NCBI GenBank assembly: GCA_910589415.1
Contig: OU342637.1
Coordinates: 36,796,162-36,860,161, forward strand
Source of the DNA: Malachius bipustulatus
Taxonomy: Eukaryota; Arthropoda; Insecta; Coleoptera; Melyridae
Length of the DNA stretch: 64,000 bases
Direction of reading: 5' to 3'
In this document: positions 60,241 to 64,000 of the stretch, piece after piece
How positions within the stretch are numbered: position 1 is the first letter of the stretch
Layout of the letters: every line of letters starts with the position of its first letter
Program-made: the position numbers and the translations under genes
The notes under the pieces: model-generated
What the model was told of the DNA's origin: nothing
The model's input: the letters and a program-made list of their open reading frames with translations, nothing else
Databases searched by the model: none

Positions 60241-61102
60241 AGGTCTGAAATGTTATATTGATATTATTATCAACAAAAACAAACCAGATATTTTCCATTC
60301 AAGCCGTGAATAACGAAAAAGCTTTTATTTGCTGGAAATTACGTAATCAAATTTAGTCCCTTTCCCTTGCCGAAATGGAGGGAGGTCCAGCGGCCTGCAC
60401 TAAGAAAGTCCTTCTTAGAAGAGAGTTGGGAAGACCATGAAGAACAGACCAATTGAATGGAGTGGAGGGACATCGCACCTTAACTTAGTTTCAGATACTG
60501 TACTTTCAAGTAACCCAGGGTCGTTATATACATCCGCGTCTCCTACAGTTTCGCTATGGCACCTACATAGGTGTGGAGAACATACCTATAGTAACATTAG
60601 GAAGATATTCATTTGCTTTGCAAATGAAAGGGAATGAAAAAAAACGGCATAAAAAATCAATCTTGAGAGTGCAATGAAAGACCAGTCCTGGCAGAAGCGC
60701 CGATTAAACACCTCGAGTCTCGGATGTAACCACTTGACGACAATGCCAAGCGCTTCGAAGCGTATGCAGAGACGGACCCACATTATATCCGCTTTTTCAT
60801 ATCGCAAGCAGACCACAGGGAGTGATATGCAAAATAAATGCAAAATTCAAAATAAAAATCGTGCTACTGTTAATCTCGAAGATATTCCTTGCCCCGAAAG
60901 TGAAGAATAAAATAGAAATTCGACCGTGGTATCAAAGAGGCCTTAGTTGTGACCTTAATATTAGTTTGCAATATCTGGTTTTAGCTTCTTACCCACCCAG
61001 CACCTCTATTTCGCTCCTCGGTATCCTGTACAATATTAACGTTAGGGAGCATATTATGTTAGTTGTGAAGATCACTTCAACTCGGGGATCACTTCAGATA
61101 AG
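60241..61102. other. Helitron 3' region before the terminal hairpin
   Basis: Unique sequence with several short frames (e.g. 60674-60910, +) of unknown nature. No Rep or helicase motif. It may contain captured sequence. Confidence 0.4.
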
Positions 61103-61132
61103 GGCGCGCGTATGCGCGCCTTCATGACCTAG
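61103..61132 (+). other. Helitron 3' terminus: hairpin and CTAG
   Basis: A 7-bp all-GC stem with a GTAT loop is followed by TTCATGAC and CTAG, then a T. In Helitrons this hairpin marks the end of rolling-circle transfer. Confidence 0.8.
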
Positions 61133-61510
61133 TTATTTATAGTGCGATTTTGATGGAATTTAGTTTCTAGGAGTTTCTCGGCTAGTTTTTTCAATTTATG
61201 CAAGCAAATTTATTCTGCAAGTAACTATAAAAAAGTTACGCCTCATATCTCGAAAATTACAATTTTTGGAAGAAAAATGATACGGTTTTTGAATTACCCT
61301 TCGTCATATTAACTTATGGTAAAATTTTCAAAAAAAAATAAATAATTTTTCAAAAACGGGACATAAAGTATAACTTTACAGACGAATAGAAACAGAACTT
61401 CGGGCTGTGCAATTGTTAATTACGGTCTGATTTTGATGAAATTTTTTCCAGGAGTTAAAAGACCGTCAGTTCTGTCAGTTTTTTACTTAAATCGGGTCTG
61501 CAATAAGTGA
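61133..61510 (+). repeat. AT-rich ~275-bp tandem repeat, right part
   Basis: It resumes mid-unit with TTATTTATAGTGCGATTTTG, runs through GTTACGCCTCATATCTCGAA and a new GGGACATAAAGTATAACTTT landmark near 61360, and fades after about 61510. It continues the array interrupted at 56085. Confidence 0.8.
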
Positions 61511-62312
61511 CATTTTGTTTTTTAAAAGAAAATCGGAATTATATTGGGAAAAAAATGAGCAGCGCATAATTTAAGATGTTTTTGTTTTGTTCAAGGGATC
61601 TCGTACATTTTTAACGGCTCGTCTCTCCATGACAAGGGAAGTCAGTAAAAGCGCAAGCACCGGCACCGGCACCGCACCATCCCTTCTGTCGTCTCGCCGT
61701 TACAAGACGCGTAAAATATTCATTGTTGTGGTGAAGCGATCATAAAACAGAAAGCCACAAACTCTTTCACCTCGGTACGAGAGAAAAGGGCGCCCGAATA
61801 AATATTTCATTGTGAACGGCGAAATATTCCCGATCGGTTTGATGCGGTCGCCTTTTATTTTTCTAATAAGAAACGTTCAATCCACGGTTTTATGATCGGA
61901 ATTTATCGGCGATCGCGTTCCCAACAACAGTAACGACAATGTTTGAAGCGACGAAACAATTCCGAGGTGAAAGGTGAAGTTACGTCAAAACGATTTTGCT
62001 TCGTGGGCGTGGGAGAGACTCCGCTGTGACTTGTAAGTAGAAAAAGAAGAAGTGTGGAAGGAATTTAAATCCAAAGAGACAGTCAAATTTTCACTCATTC
62101 ATCTCTCTTTGATCGCTTTAACTTGATCACAATGGTCGGATTTTCAAGTCTTTATTTTAAATTCAGATTAAGGGTTATAGCGCTGAAATAATACGTCATA
62201 AGTCTCGAGGTTTCATAAAAGTATCTGTCATCTGTCAGGTTCAATGGATATGTTTCGAAATAAACCATTGTACCAAAAACGTACGGTCGTACCTTCGTAG
62301 GTATATGAAAAG
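61511..62312. other. Unique noncoding stretch
   Basis: A short CCGGCA/CACCGG patch lies near 61660. Otherwise AT-rich unique sequence with no supported gene. Confidence 0.35.
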
Positions 62313-62483
62313 TATAAATACGGAAACTGTCTGTTTCCTCGCATATCAGTCAGTTCGACGTCACTTCCGGCGCCGAGAGGGATTCTTTTTCCACAAAGAA
62401 ATAACCATACGACCGGATCGAAGGTGCACCACCACTGAGTCAACCTACGACTTCTGTCTGTATAAATACGTCCGACGAGACAG
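62313..62483 (+). promoter_or_regulatory. Candidate TATA/initiator promoter and noncoding first exon
   Basis: TATAAATA at 62313-62320 is followed by TCAGT at 62346-62350 (A at +1 lies 35 bp from the TATA start). About 135 bp downstream is a strong donor, ACAG|GTAAGCC, at 62483/62484. The interval lacks an ATG. The pattern resembles insect genes with TATA promoters and a short first exon. A second TATAAATA sits at 62461. It could also be an alternative promoter of the furin-like gene. There is no transcript evidence. Confidence 0.35.
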
Positions 62484-63159
62484 GTAAGCCCTTTCAAGTC
62501 GAAGAAACAAACAAACAAAGATCCTTAAAAAGTTTCCGGTGCGCCCGCCCATCAGGAATTATATTGAGGAAAGGGCCGTGCTGAAGGTGACAGGTAACCG
62601 GGGACTCGCTGTCACTGAAAAACTCTGAAATATGTTTCTACTTATTAAAATATAGCGCGCCCAGTGAAAAACTTTATACTTTCGAGGGACTAATATATCA
62701 CCTTTTTATTCTTGAATTCACGTGCTCTGGGAACGTGATACCGTTCGCCCGGCATACAAATAAAGCTGGAAATAATCACACGCACACACACACTCGCACA
62801 AGCGCGCACACACAGAGATAGACAGGCTTCAAATAATAACGACAGGAAATATCCCGATGGCTGGATAACATTCCGGACGGCTTTTATTTTAAAACGAAAT
62901 CCCGTCCTTTTGTGAACGCAATTATACAAATTTGTTTCTTTTTTTCAACAATCGATACATCTGCCTTGTTTTATTTCGTTCGAGTTTTTCTCTCTCGCAC
63001 CTTTAAAGTAATGTTAACCACCTACTGTTGTAAAGTCTGATTAAGCTCTCCTCAATAAAAGTCTTAAAAGTGCTAGAATTATGGGCGCCCTTTCACCTTA
63101 AAATCGTGCTTGAAGGGAGAGCAAATGGGAAAAAGGTATTACGCAAGATTCATGTGTTG
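62484..63159. other. Unique noncoding stretch
   Basis: A CA-rich microsatellite-like patch lies near 62778-62815 (CACACGCACACACAC). No gene is supported. Confidence 0.35.
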
Positions 63160-63516
63160 AAGAATAGTATACTGACCCAACTGAATTGACTGTTTCACTC
63201 TCCATCCAGCTAAACGTAAATATGAGACACCTTGACCGTTCTTCATCATTTTCCCTAAAAACCCCACACCTGACACCAATGTTACGTCTTCCTGCGTATA
63301 TAAAACCTTTGAGCGTTACTACCACACCAATGAGTAATTTGCTTTCTAATCCATCTCTCTCTATGTATCCTAAAAAATGACAAACTCGCCCAACTGAATT
63401 GTCTTTAAACCCCACACCTGGCACCAATGTTACGTCTTCTTGTGTAAATGAAACCTTTGAGCGTTACCACCATACAGCCAGATTGTCGTTCGTTTCATCC
63501 TCTGAGTAATTTGCTT

Positions 63517-63577
<61 letters not shown>

Positions 63578-63770
63578 CCTCCCTCCATGTACCCTAAAAA
63601 TGGCAAACCCGCCCAACTGAATTGACTTTAAACCCCACACCTGGCACCAATGTTACATCTTCAGAAACCTTTGAGCCTTACCACCATACAGCCAGATTGT
63701 CGTGTCGCTCGTTTCATCCTCTGAGTAATCTTCCTGCGTTAATGAAACCACAAGTCCCTATAAGGTTTTT
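63160..63770 (-). repeat. ~215-bp tandem repeat with tRNA-Leu-type primer-site motif, about 3 copies
   Basis: CCCAACTGAATTG recurs at about 63177, 63389 and 63613. CCCCACACCTG(A/G)CACCA then recurs near 63262, 63410 and 63634, followed each time by ATGTTAC. TTTGAGC(G/C)TTAC(C/T)ACCA and GAGTAATTTGC also recur. Read on the minus strand, each unit contains GTAACAT|TGGTG(T/C)CAGG, like an LTR end joined to a primer site. The array may derive from an LTR-retrotransposon leader. A (CT)n expansion lengthens the second copy. Confidence 0.7.
63521..63574 (+). repeat. (CT)27 microsatellite
   Basis: A pure CT run inside the second unit of the ~215-bp repeat. Copy one has a short version (CATCTCTCTCTATG), showing where the expansion began. 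Confidence 0.95.
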
Positions 63771-64000
63771 AGTACATTTCTTTGTATGTACCTTCAACGA
63801 CACTACTTTCTGGGGATCATTTATCTTTTTTTTTATACATCGAAAGTTGTAAGATTTAATTTTAGTAATCCTTTTCGGTTTCTCCTTAGCTCGCTCCTTA
63901 GAGCGCATCCATCAAAAAGGATCTCAACAAGATGCGAAGACGAGTCTTTGAAAACTGAATTACCTACTCGAGCTTCCACTTCTGGTACATATGCAAAGAT

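Larger units (their letters stand above)
56086..61132 (+). mobile_element. Non-autonomous Helitron, 5047 bp, inserted in the 275-bp array
   Basis: The 5' end is A|TCCTTATATAAAATCG at 56086, with the required TC. The 3' end has a GC hairpin GGCGCGC-GTAT-GCGCGCC (61103-61120), 8 nt, then CTAG at 61129-61132 followed by T. This is the canonical Helitron 3' terminus in an A|T target with no target duplication. Joining base 56085 to 61133 restores the repeat unit in phase (left side ..CTGTAATATTA, right side TTATTTATAGTGCGATTTTG; intact units read ATTGTTATTTACGGTCTGAT). No HUH Rep or helicase frame is present. Cargo includes a LINE tail, a tRNA-derived piece, a mariner-like end, an orphan ORF and a minisatellite. 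Confidence 0.78.

Overview
The window looks like insect (at least arthropod) nuclear DNA. It has spliced-gene signals, non-LTR retrotransposon fragments with (TTA)n tails, mariner-like terminal repeats, a Helitron and several satellite or minisatellite families, but no operons, Shine-Dalgarno sites or dense coding. The species cannot be named from the sequence. Most reading frames longer than 60 codons are chance or repeat-derived and are not annotated.

Layout. 1-1100 is the 3' end of a jockey-like LINE with its (TTA)n tail. 2.2-5.1 kb holds possible regulatory motifs (TATA/Inr, a perfect RFX X-box), a second retroelement tail and a decayed LINE ORF1-like region. 5.1-11 kb is mostly unique noncoding DNA with one small signal-peptide ORF on the minus strand. 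11.2-26 kb is a satellite complex. A ~146-bp repeat array lies inside an element bounded by mariner-like inverted ends (11175-13045). It is followed by about 150 copies of an unrelated 52-bp satellite (13.8-21.65 kb), then a second same-direction array of the 146-bp family (23.1-25.95 kb). 26-48 kb is intergenic or intronic DNA with short low-copy tandem repeats, two LINE reverse-transcriptase relics, primer-binding-site-like LTR scraps, a G-quadruplex motif and a four-copy 474-bp array.

The one convincing host gene is at 48055-48436 (+): an exon with a clean acceptor, an ATG at 48275, a signal peptide, the start of a furin-type proprotein convertase prodomain, and a phase-0 GTGAGT donor. The rest of the gene must lie beyond the window or in unrecognised exons, so intron 1 is probably at least 15.5 kb.

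Inside that presumed intron, an AT-rich ~275-bp tandem array (53.56-61.5 kb) is split by a 5047-bp insertion (56086-61132) with full Helitron hallmarks: A|TC at the 5' end, a GC hairpin 8 nt before a terminal CTAG|T, and an array that resumes in phase across the junction. The Helitron has no Rep/helicase and carries a LINE tail, a tRNA-derived SINE-like piece, a mariner-like end, an orphan 118-aa ORF and a ~90-bp minisatellite that may have grown from the end of that ORF. The right edge has a TATA/initiator plus splice-donor candidate first exon and a tandem repeat carrying tRNA-Leu-type primer-binding-site motifs.
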